Origin: Alkalibacterium thalassium
GTDB taxonomy: Bacteria > Bacillota > Bacilli > Lactobacillales > Carnobacteriaceae_A
Length of the DNA stretch: 57,701 bases
Direction of reading: 5' to 3'
Assembly: GCF_900101165.1 (NCBI RefSeq)
Contig: NZ_FNFK01000010.1
Span: 1 to 57,701 of the forward strand
Below, one piece after another: positions 51,835 through 57,701 of this stretch (positions are counted from its first letter, which is position 1; each line of letters begins with the position of its first letter). The translations under genes and the position numbers were made by a program. The notes beneath the pieces were generated by a model. That model made no database searches. It saw only the letters and a list, made by a program, of their open reading frames with translations, and was not told the origin of the DNA.

Positions 51835-52219
51835 TTTTAAGTTCCCTTCATACTTCAGACCGTTCCAGCTAGTAAGATAGGACAGATGATATATCATCAC
51901 TCTTTATACATTCTTATAGCCAATTAAGTCTTTAGATCGTTTGAATTCATAACGCTTTGGAGCAATTGTATCATATGTACAGCACTATACCCGCACATAT
52001 ATGTACATTATTTTACAATTATTAACCCAATTTAATTGTATTAACTCCTGTGTATATATCGAGTTAAAAATGTATAACAACATGGCGACCCCTTTAAATT
52101 TCCTCTTTTTTAAAAGATCATACTGAGAAAAATTTTACCGTTTGTATTAGTTTAAATTGTATGCAACCCTGCATTTACAGGGAAACCTCTTGTTCTGCCT
52201 TTAGATCTAATTAAGATCA
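51835..52219 (-). promoter_or_regulatory. Long upstream region of the EPS/signalling cluster
   Basis: About 390 AT-rich bases without a gene. The ATGTAC motif recurs: CATATGTACAGC (about 51972) and CACATATATGTACATT (51996-52011), the latter containing the palindrome ACATATATGT; spaced about 24 bases, they could be paired operator half-sites. TATGATACAAT-like -10 boxes are present on the minus strand next to them but no good -35 was found. I searched for a c-di-GMP riboswitch (GEMM type) and see none. The leader is unusually long for the genes in this window. Confidence 0.4.
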
Positions 52220-52253
52220 AAAAAAGACGGCTACCCAAAGTGCCGTCTTTTAT
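52220..52253. terminator. Terminator of the PPOX-family gene
   Basis: AAAAGACGGC / GCCGTCTTTT with a ten-base loop, flanked by A and T runs; bidirectional in appearance. Confidence 0.85.
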
Positions 52254-52263
52254 ACTTATTCAA

Positions 52264-52680
52264 TTAAAACGTTACAGGAATGCTCTCGTCATCCTTCTTA
52301 AGTTTCAATGTTACTTTTTGTGGTGTCAGTTTCAGAACTAAGATGTTCGGATCGTCTTTCCCCTTATAGGTGTCGTCCATATAGTCATTCCATGCACGGT
52401 CGATAAGGTCCGGATCCTGAGTCATCGACACAGTTGCTTCTATTTCAAGGTAGTTTTTATCGAATACACCTTCTTCGTAGCCGATGAGCACAAATGCATG
52501 ATTGTTGGCTTCTATATCTTCAACTTTTTCAGTACGCTTATCTGTAACTGTATACAATACAAAATCATCACTTTTAAAGTCCATATAGCGTGCTACAGGC
52601 TTGTTTCCTGATACAGTAGCTAAAACGCCTACTTCATTCTTGTCCAAAATTTTCAGTGCTTTTTCTTTTGCTTCTGTCAT
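52264..52680 (-). CDS. Pyridoxamine 5'-phosphate oxidase-fold protein
   Basis: 138 residues of the split-barrel flavin-binding family: VGVLATVSGNKPVARYMDF, FVLYTVTDKRTEKVEDI, and a strand-helix end. This general-stress-protein-26-like group binds FMN or F420 or haem loosely and includes few enzymes with proven activity; it is not the PLP-forming PdxH enzyme, whose active-site residues are missing. Strong ribosome site AAGGAGATGTG. It lies on the same strand downstream of pdxT but after a terminator, so is a separate unit. Confidence 0.85.
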   Translation of the reverse strand: MTEAKEKALKILDKNEVGVLATVSGNKPVARYMDFKSDDFVLYTVTDKRTEKVEDIEANNHAFVLIGYEEGVFDKNYLEIEATVSMTQDPDLIDRAWNDYMDDTYKGKDDPNILVLKLTPQKVTLKLKKDDESIPVTF

Positions 52681-52735
52681 GTTTCACATCTCCTTAAAGG
52701 TTTGTATATACTATGACAGGAATCAGGATGACAAG

Positions 52736-52784
52736 CAAAAAATCTGCCTGAATACCTCCTATGTCTAACGAGGTATTCGGGCAG
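52736..52784 (-). terminator. Terminator of the pdxST operon
   Basis: CTGCCCGAATACCTC / GAGGTATTCAGGCAG (15-bp stem, one mismatch pair) and a T6 tail on the minus strand. Its GAATACCTC...GAGGTATTC core resembles the hairpin-repeat family at 22.6-23.0 kb. Confidence 0.85.
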
Positions 52785-52806
52785 GTTTAACTTCAAGCTC
52801 GATTTC

Positions 52807-53388
52807 TCAGCTTACTTTTTTCATAAAGTATTCAAGTACAGCAAAGTCATCAGTGAGTTCTGGATGATGGGACGTCACCAGCACATTATTCTGTTCGGCA
52901 GCGACAATTCTTCCGTCCACTTCTGCCAGGACAGTGACGCCTTCTCCGACTTCCTGAATATAAGGGGCACGGATGAAGACCGCTTCAACCGGCTTATCGA
53001 TGCCTTTGAAGTCAAGCTTTGTTTCAAAACTGGCTACTTGCCTGCCGAATCCGTTGCGCTCGACGTCCATATTGATGAACCCCAGACGAAGATCCTGCGT
53101 TGGGTGACTGTCATCCGTACTACAGAGAATCAGCCCGGCACAAGTCCCGAATATGGCTTGTCCATCCTGATGAAATTGTCTGAGTCTATCTTCCAGATGG
53201 TGCTCTCGAATCAGACGACCGATAGCTGTCGACTCGCCTCCCGGTATGATCAGTCCATCGATTATGTTAAAATCTTCCTCTTTCTTTACTGAAACAGCTT
53301 CGACCCCAATCTTTTCCAATGCTCGAATATGCTCGCGTACGGCTCCTTGAAGATTTAACACGCCAATAGTCTTAGTCAATCCTACCAC
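52807..53388 (-). CDS. pdxT: Pyridoxal 5'-phosphate synthase, glutaminase subunit
   Basis: 193 residues of the PdxT/SNO family. Motifs: [37 protein letters not shown] with the nucleophilic Cys, FIRAPYI, and the His-Glu of the triad in TSHHPEL. It splits glutamine and passes ammonia to PdxS. GTG 53388 overlaps the pdxS end by seven bases; TTG 53379 is the other possible start. Second gene of the pdxST operon, under divergent pdxR control. Together with PdxS it makes PLP from ribose 5-phosphate, glyceraldehyde 3-phosphate and glutamine. Confidence 0.95.
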   Translation of the reverse strand: MVGLTKTIGVLNLQGAVREHIRALEKIGVEAVSVKKEEDFNIIDGLIIPGGESTAIGRLIREHHLEDRLRQFHQDGQAIFGTCAGLILCSTDDSHPTQDLRLGFINMDVERNGFGRQVASFETKLDFKGIDKPVEAVFIRAPYIQEVGEGVTVLAEVDGRIVAAEQNNVLVTSHHPELTDDFAVLEYFMKKVS

Positions 53389-54272
53389 CCGCGTTCCTGC
53401 ATGCGTTCTGATTCAGCTAAGTGGCCGATCTCAATACCCGTCATAGCTTCACCCAAGTCTTTAGACAGTTCAGCCAGCAATGTGTAGTCTTCGTAATTTG
53501 TCGTTGCTCGAACAATGGCACGCGCAAATTTTTCTGGAGATTCGGATTTAAAGATGCCAGATCCCACGAAAACGCCGTCCGCACCAAGGCTCATCATCAG
53601 CGCCGCATCTGCTGGTGTAGCGACACCTCCAGCTGCAAAGTTGACGACAGGCAGTTTCCCTAATTCCTTGACTTCTTTAACTAAGGCATATGGTGCACCA
53701 AGGTCTCTGGCAAAGGTCATCAGTTCGTCATCGGACTTTGTCTGTAGGGTACGAATCTGGCTGTTCACTTTACGCATATGACGAACCGCTTCAACGATAT
53801 TCCCTGTTCCCGGCTCTCCTTTTGTTCGAAGCATGGACGCCCCTTCACCGATTCGTCTCAGGGCTTCTCCAAGATCACGGCAGCCGCAGACGAACGGGAC
53901 GACGTAGTCTGACTTCAACAAATGAAATTCTTCATCTGCCGGCGTCAGCACTTCACTTTCGTCGATGTAATCCACACCCATGGCTTCAAGGATTTTAGCT
54001 TCAGAGATATGTCCAATTCGGGCTTTGGCCATGACCGGTATACTGACAGCGTTCATGACTTCTTCTATAATCGTCGGATCAGCCATACGGGCGACTCCGC
54101 CTGCTTTTCTGATATCAGAAGGCACGCGTTCCAAGGCCATGACCGCTACGGCACCAGCCGCTTCCGCAACCTTTGCCTGCTCAGCGTTGACCACATCCAT
54201 GATCACTCCGCCCTTCTGCATTTCAGCCATTCCTCGTTTGACTCTCTCAGTTCCGACTACTCGTTCACTCAT
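53382..54272 (-). CDS. pdxS: Pyridoxal 5'-phosphate synthase, PdxS subunit
   Basis: 296 residues, standard for this TIM-barrel enzyme. [20 protein letters not shown] holds Asp26, [15 protein letters not shown] carries the Lys83 that binds ribose 5-phosphate, and [20 protein letters not shown] contains the second catalytic Lys. The C-terminal SERMQERGW is short. It forms hexamers or dodecamers. Ribosome site CAGGAGGAA ahead of ATG 54272. Upstream lie direct and inverted repeats likely bound by PdxR. Confidence 0.97.
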   Translation of the reverse strand: MSERVVGTERVKRGMAEMQKGGVIMDVVNAEQAKVAEAAGAVAVMALERVPSDIRKAGGVARMADPTIIEEVMNAVSIPVMAKARIGHISEAKILEAMGVDYIDESEVLTPADEEFHLLKSDYVVPFVCGCRDLGEALRRIGEGASMLRTKGEPGTGNIVEAVRHMRKVNSQIRTLQTKSDDELMTFARDLGAPYALVKEVKELGKLPVVNFAAGGVATPADAALMMSLGADGVFVGSGIFKSESPEKFARAIVRATTNYEDYTLLAELSKDLGEAMTGIEIGHLAESERMQERGW

Positions 54273-54343
54273 TTAAATTCCTCCTGTATGCATTAACTAT
54301 TTTCCATTGACAACAGTATAGTTTTTTTAAATCAAGCTGAACA

Positions 54344-54376
54344 CATCCAATTGGACTATATTTTACCCATCCAATT
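54344..54376. promoter_or_regulatory. Likely PdxR binding region (direct repeats)
   Basis: CATCCAATT occurs at 54344-54352 and again at 54368-54376 (24 apart, about two helical turns); the first is part of the palindrome TCCAATTGGA. MocR-type PdxR proteins are known to bind pairs of direct repeats, sometimes with an inverted copy, between pdxR and pdxS. The pdxR -10 TATACT (54382-54387) follows immediately, and the pdxS -10 (TATACT, complement at 54315-54320) lies on the other side. Confidence 0.65.
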
Positions 54377-54414
54377 TATGCTATACTATTTTAAATTGAT
54401 AAAGGGGGATTCAA

Positions 54415-55818
54415 ATGTGGGCATTGGATAAGACGGACGGTAAGCCATTGTATCAGAGCATCATGCAACTGATCGAACGTAAAATGAAGGAAGGTGCGCT
54501 GCTGCCCGGGGAACGTCTGCCTTCTGAACGGAAGCTGGCTGAATCACTAGGAGTCAATCGCTCAACCGTCATAAGGGCTCTTGAGGAATTGACTGCTCAA
54601 GGTGTCCTTGTTCGTAGAAAAGGCAGTGGAACATTTGTTAATGCGAATAAATGGAATCTACAGACTAAGCCGCTTGTCAACTGGGGGATATCTCCAGAAA
54701 ATGAGCTTTTGTATAAACCGACTGTTTATGAAACTGCCGCAGCCTGTCGACGTGCTGATTCATCCTCCTCTATTCTTGATTTGTCAAAAGGCGTTCTGCC
54801 TCCGGATCTATTGCCGGATCTGGAGATTCCCAGTCTCCACTGGAATGAGCTGGTCGAACAGGAAATCAGACAGTCGTCTTCTCATTCAGGAATTCATTCA
54901 TTGAAGGAAAGCGTCCAGATGTATATGAAGAAATCTTATCAGATGACTGTTCCTTTAGAAGAAATCATGATCACTTCAGGCACACAGAATGCTCTTTTCC
55001 TTATTACCCAGGGGCTGTTTAAACCCGGTGACGCTGTTGGAATCGAGGCTCCTTCCTACTTCTATTCACTCCGCCTTTTCCAAGCAGCGGGACTTCGGAT
55101 CGTGCCCATTCCAATGGATGCGGAAGGTATGACGGTCAAGGGACTTCAGGAAGCGTCCCTAAAGTATCCTTTAAAAATGGTATTTCTGAATCCAATTTTT
55201 CAGAATCCGACGGGTCTTGTCATGTCTCCTAGACGGAAAGCGGAAATTCTTGAGTACTGCCTGATGAAACGCATCCCCATTGTGGAAGATGATGCATACG
55301 GCACATTGAGTTTTGATCCAGACTTGGACAATCGACCGCTGAAAATGCTCGACCAGAATCAGCAGGTCATTTACCTCGGTACCTTGTCCAAACTTGCCGG
55401 ACGTCACCTGCGAATCGGATGGATGGTTGGTCCCGAGGCTATATTGAGAAACCTGTCTTCAATTCGCGCTCAAATCGATTCAGATTTGAGTTTCCTTCCT
55501 CAGTTTATGGCGGATCACTTTTTACGTCATCAGATGGATCAGTATCAGGACAACATCATTCGGGAATTGCGTTTACGCAGTAGTGAAATGGAGAAGTGGC
55601 TGAGAGAAACATACGGGGATAAGGTGAATTTCACACGAGCGAAAGGCGGATTTCATTTGTATTGCCGCCTGAAAGATCCCGAACCTGGAGCGACCGATTC
55701 GTTTCTTACTCAGCTCTTGAATCAAGGGGTAATCGTCACAGAAGGGCGTCGATTCGGTAGCCAGACGGATGGCTTCCGCTTAAGTTTTGTTAATTATCCA
55801 GTGGAAAAATCTGACTGA
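54415..55818 (+). CDS. pdxR: MocR/GntR-type regulator of PLP synthesis
   Basis: 467 residues. N-terminal GntR winged HTH (about 10-75: LPSERKLAESLGVNRSTVIR, RALEELTAQGVLVRRKGSGT); a linker; then from about 105 a fold-type-I aminotransferase domain with TSGTQNALFLITQGLFKPGD, EDDAYGTLSFDP and the PLP-binding Lys in LGTLSKLAGRHLRIGWM. The domain senses PLP rather than catalysing. Divergent from pdxST, as in most Firmicutes that make PLP. Ribosome site AAAGGGGGAT. A hairpin terminator follows directly. Confidence 0.93.
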   Translation: MWALDKTDGKPLYQSIMQLIERKMKEGALLPGERLPSERKLAESLGVNRSTVIRALEELTAQGVLVRRKGSGTFVNANKWNLQTKPLVNWGISPENELLYKPTVYETAAACRRADSSSSILDLSKGVLPPDLLPDLEIPSLHWNELVEQEIRQSSSHSGIHSLKESVQMYMKKSYQMTVPLEEIMITSGTQNALFLITQGLFKPGDAVGIEAPSYFYSLRLFQAAGLRIVPIPMDAEGMTVKGLQEASLKYPLKMVFLNPIFQNPTGLVMSPRRKAEILEYCLMKRIPIVEDDAYGTLSFDPDLDNRPLKMLDQNQQVIYLGTLSKLAGRHLRIGWMVGPEAILRNLSSIRAQIDSDLSFLPQFMADHFLRHQMDQYQDNIIRELRLRSSEMEKWLRETYGDKVNFTRAKGGFHLYCRLKDPEPGATDSFLTQLLNQGVIVTEGRRFGSQTDGFRLSFVNYPVEKSD

Positions 55819-55832
55819 TCAGATTTTTTCTT
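55805..55832 (+). terminator. Terminator of pdxR
   Basis: AAATCTGA-CTGA-TCAGATTT followed by a T-rich tail; the left arm overlaps the last codons of pdxR. Confidence 0.75.
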
Positions 55833-55856
55833 TATTTAGATTTAGAGTGTGGATGC

Positions 55857-55939
55857 GAATGTACCATATAGTTGTTTATGGTGCATTTATCCGTTTTTAT
55901 GATTGCCGAACGGTTCATAAATTTATTTATGGTACATTC
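55857..55939. repeat. Two copies of the ~51-nt-period hairpin repeat
   Basis: Copies at 55857-55888 and 55908-55939, start to start 51 bases. They have the same pattern as the array at 22621-22960: GAAT/GAAC, CATA, TTTATG and CATT(C). The first matches copy 2 of that array closely (ACCATATAGTT-TTTATG). Arms such as GAATGTACCATA and TATGGTGCATTT pair. Confidence 0.75.
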
Positions 55940-55976
55940 ATCTGCCTGATTTATCAGTTAAAACCTGCTTATACAG

Positions 55977-56028
55977 AAAAAGAAGTTATTCTGCCGCACG
56001 TTCGCAACAAAATAACCTCTTTTTTAAT
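55977..56028 (-). terminator. Terminator of the DUF1294 gene
   Basis: On the minus strand AAAAGAGGTTATT pairs with AATAACTTCTTTTT (one mismatch pair) across a 23-base loop and ends in a T-rich tail. Confidence 0.65.
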
Positions 56029-56314
56029 TGTAAAGAAGGATCAGTATGATAATTAAAAGCGTCAGGAGTGCCGCGACGGGTACTCCCAGCTTGAACAGGG
56101 GTTTTTGGGTCTTGTGTCTGAACCGGTACATTGCTGTGAACGATCCGATGCCTCCTCCGATGAAGGAAGACAGAATCAAATGCTTTTCAGATATACGGTA
56201 CTTTCTCTTTACCGCCCGCTGCTTATCTATATAAAATAATCCAAACGTGTATAGGTTGATCACAAAGATGAAAGTCAACGTGATCATCTGGAAGTAAGAT
56301 AATTGCTGAAACAT
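56024..56314 (-). CDS. DUF1294 small membrane protein
   Basis: 96 residues, matching the DUF1294 layout. Membrane segment one (about 8-30, LTFIFVINLYTFGLFYID), the diagnostic K-R-A-V-K-x-K-Y-R-I-S-E-x-x-L stretch and GGGIGSFTAMYRFRHKTQKP, then a second membrane segment (about 72-94) at the end. Function unknown; members often occur alone or fused to cold-shock domains. The start ATG 56314 has AGGAGGTAACC in front. Confidence 0.85.
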   Translation of the reverse strand: MFQQLSYFQMITLTFIFVINLYTFGLFYIDKQRAVKRKYRISEKHLILSSFIGGGIGSFTAMYRFRHKTQKPLFKLGVPVAALLTLLIIILILLYN

Positions 56315-56441
56315 GGTTACCTCCTAAATATAAACTCTAATATATTTTATCAAGCCTATCGACTATCTTCTCATGATAAATTAAAATTTTCAAGAAAATA
56401 CGTTAGAACTGATTAATTTATGATTGGGTCTTTACGTTTGT

Positions 56442-56864
56442 TCAATTTAATAGTTCTTTTTTTAAGTAGAATTCATTAAGATCCGCATTAGGATAGTAAA
56501 GATGACCGAATTCTTCGTAGCCTTGTTTTCTATAAAAATCGGGTCCTTGAAAATCGAAGGTAGATAGCTGAATAATCCTGCATCCCTCTTGGTGTAAGTC
56601 TAGTTCTGCCTGTTTCAATAATAAAGACCCTATTCCATTTTGTCGTGATTTTTCATCTACCCACAACGTATCAATGTAGCCAATTTTGTAGTAAGAGGAG
56701 TATGCCAGTATCCCGCCTACTATCTCCCCTTCTTCTTCTGCAACATGCTGGAATGTAATAAATGCTTTATCCTGTTCCAATGGTTTCTGTTTTAAGTTAT
56801 AATTTTCAAGCTTTTGCTCAAAAAAGCTCACTTCTTCATTTGAGGCTTTTCTGTACTTAGTCAT
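56442..56864 (-). CDS. GNAT family acetyltransferase
   Basis: 140 residues from ATG 56864, with GGAGGAAGTGA ahead. A longer frame (to 56903) begins inside the upstream gene and has no site. Domain: TFQHVAEEEGEIVGGILAY, then motif A DTLWVDEKSRQNGIGSLLLK (Q-x-x-G-x-G near residue 85), and a C-terminal IIQLSTFDFQGPDFYRKQGY typical of small GNATs. Substrate unknown. It overlaps the end of the S66 peptidase fragment by eight bases, so the two formed an operon before the insertion; it has now probably lost its native promoter or depends on the insertion sequence. Confidence 0.87.
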   Translation of the reverse strand: MTKYRKASNEEVSFFEQKLENYNLKQKPLEQDKAFITFQHVAEEEGEIVGGILAYSSYYKIGYIDTLWVDEKSRQNGIGSLLLKQAELDLHQEGCRIIQLSTFDFQGPDFYRKQGYEEFGHLYYPNADLNEFYLKKELLN

Positions 56865-57226
56865 TTTTTTGATCACTTCCTCCATTTTGAAAATACGATT
56901 CATTAAACGTTACGGATTTATTTTCTGTGTCCAACTTTGCTTCGATTCCGTAAGGCAGAAGACATCTTGGGTAAGCATGCCCGAATGGCAGATTATACAG
57001 AATTGGAATGGTCTTGTCTTGCAAAATTTCTACAAGAACAGATTTATACTCCTCGTAATGCACCTCGTTTTGAGGTTTTCCTACCAGAACACCATTGATG
57101 ACGTCAAACAGCCTATAATTTTTCAGAACTTGTAACATCTCTTTAAATTTATCTGGGGACGGCCTTTCTTCACTGGTTTCGATAAAGAGAAGTGTGTTCT
57201 TCCATTCGTCAAGTGAAGGGAAGATA
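56857..57226 (-). pseudogene. S66 LD-carboxypeptidase/MccF-like, C-terminal fragment
   Basis: About 122 codons in one frame to the natural stop at 56857. The text FPSLDEWKNTLLFIETSEE, then LFDVINGVLVGKPQNEVHYE and IPILYNLPFGHAYPRCLLPY matches the C-terminal domain of S66 peptidases (L,D-carboxypeptidase and MccF self-immunity proteins). GHAYPR carries the catalytic His, and E of ETSEE the Glu of the Ser-Glu-His triad. The N-terminal part with the catalytic Ser is missing: the frame is cut at 57226 by the right end of the tnpB element. Whether the 5' half exists beyond the window is unknown. Confidence 0.82.
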
Positions 57227-57370
57227 GTGAACTACCCACCACTTAAATCCTCTGGATTTTGAAGTGGGGGCTTCCTACGAACTCCATTCTTGTCTGCACA
57301 GGTTTCATGCAGACAGAGAAATCGGATATGGGTAGGCTCAAAAGGCAGTCCCTGCCTCATAGGTTTTCTT
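57227..57370 (-). mobile_element. IS200/IS605 right end with omega-RNA-like scaffold
   Basis: The stretch between the tnpB stop and the junction with the peptidase gene is almost identical to 9054-9197. It can fold (AAGTGGTGGG-like arms; CCCACTTC / GAAGTGGG) and ends in GTGGGTAGTTCAC. In TnpB systems the 3' end of the gene plus right end forms the guide RNA (omega RNA), and the bases just past the end serve as guide; here those would be the peptidase sequence. Confidence 0.75.
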
Positions 57371-57701
57371 TTACTTGGCTAACGCCAAAAGGTTCTTGCT
57401 GGCATTGATGTCTCGGTCCAGATACTCCCCGCAATTAGGGCACTCCCATTCCCGTATGTGGAGGGGTTTCTTGCCGTCACGGTGTCCACAGGCAGAACAA
57501 ATCTGGCTGGATGGATAGAACCTGTCCGCTTTGATGAGTGTACGTCCTTTTTGTTCCGCTTTGTATTGCAACTGGCGGACGAATTCATGCCATCCGGCAT
57601 CGCCGATGCTTTTTGCTAGTTTATGGTTCTTCATCAGGTTCTGGGTGGGCAACGTTTCGATTACGATGACTTGGTTTTCGTCTGTAATTTTCTTCGTTAG
57701 T
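57371..57701 (-). CDS. tnpB: TnpB (IS200/IS605 OrfB), partial
   Basis: About 109 C-terminal codons; the 5' part lies beyond the window. RuvC-II Glu in VIVIETLPTQNLMKNHKLAK, a treble-clef zinc finger CSACGHRD ... CPNCGEYLD, and RuvC-III Asp in DRDINASKNLLALAK. TnpB is an RNA-guided nuclease that cuts empty donor sites and so helps the element persist; it is the ancestor group of Cas12. No tnpA is visible in the window. A deleted relative lies at 9054-9400. Confidence 0.92.
   Translation of the reverse strand, partial: LTKKITDENQVIVIETLPTQNLMKNHKLAKSIGDAGWHEFVRQLQYKAEQKGRTLIKADRFYPSSQICSACGHRDGKKPLHIREWECPNCGEYLDRDINASKNLLALAK

Noticed and set aside
51835-52219. c-di-GMP (GEMM) riboswitch ahead of the EPS/signalling cluster
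   Set aside because: The conserved GGTCACGC...GGGACGCAAAGCC-type blocks are not present on the minus strand.
52750-52778. Further member of the hairpin-repeat family
   Set aside because: The arms resemble the family, but it lacks the TTTATG/CATAT core and works as a plain terminator; kept only as a remark.

Overview
Organism. The window looks like chromosomal DNA from a low-to-mid GC Gram-positive of the Lactobacillales. My best inference is a Carnobacteriaceae-type halotolerant or alkaliphilic lactic acid bacterium (Alkalibacterium/Marinilactibacillus-like); no database search was possible. The basis is strong AGGAGG ribosome sites, sigma-A promoters, a T-box and an FMN riboswitch, a ptb-buk-bkdDABC gene order like that described in Enterococcus faecalis, and many acidic proteins. 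Both ends lie in repeated sequence: the 3' end of a 23S rRNA gene at the left and an IS200/IS605-type tnpB at the right. This is where short-read contigs usually break, so the window may be a whole contig.

Left part (1-13.9 kb). A 23S rRNA fragment is joined abruptly to the start of an MFS transporter gene (probable chimera). Then come an AEC permease, a 52-bp tandem hairpin repeat, a 58-aa PspC protein, a CorA-like channel and a ZIP-like membrane protein. The riboflavin operon ribD-ribE-ribAB-ribH-HAD phosphatase (minus strand) follows, with an FMN riboswitch and two tandem terminators. A small IS200/IS605-derived element (MITE) sits between the consensus rib promoter and the aptamer. Next are a thiolase and a methionine ABC transporter (metN-metI-metQ) under a Met T-box.

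Middle (13.9-34.5 kb). Housekeeping and transport genes: cutC with an APC permease, a GNAT, a GltS-type symporter, a metallophosphoesterase, several unknowns, an array of about 51-nt-period hairpins, a divergent FMN reductase/TetR pair with a visible operator, pgeF, leucine dehydrogenase with a LysR regulator, and the branched-chain keto-acid dehydrogenase operon (ptb-buk-bkdD-bkdA-bkdB-bkdC) with cre sites. A neurotransmitter:sodium-type symporter follows in divergent orientation.

Right (36-57.7 kb). A ring-cleaving dioxygenase has a consensus promoter overlapped by an MhqR-like palindrome. Next to it is a helix-turn-helix/TPR regulator of the RRNPP quorum-sensing type, followed 11 bases later by an unannotated 46-codon secreted propeptide gene: a strong candidate for a new peptide-signalling pair. 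After ybaK and an MBL hydrolase comes a six-gene minus-strand cluster (extracellular glycosidase-like protein, single-domain response regulator, 1076-aa hybrid sensor kinase, HPt-REC-GGDEF-REC diguanylate cyclase, membrane-anchored HEAT-repeat protein, processive GT2 synthase). It reads as a phosphorelay plus c-di-GMP system controlling an exopolysaccharide. The window closes with pdxST/pdxR (PLP synthesis and its MocR regulator), a second hairpin-repeat site, a DUF1294 protein, a GNAT, and an S66 peptidase gene cut by the tnpB element.

Genes judged too short or shadowed were read by hand; promoters, operators, terminators and RNA elements are pattern-recognition calls from sequence alone.
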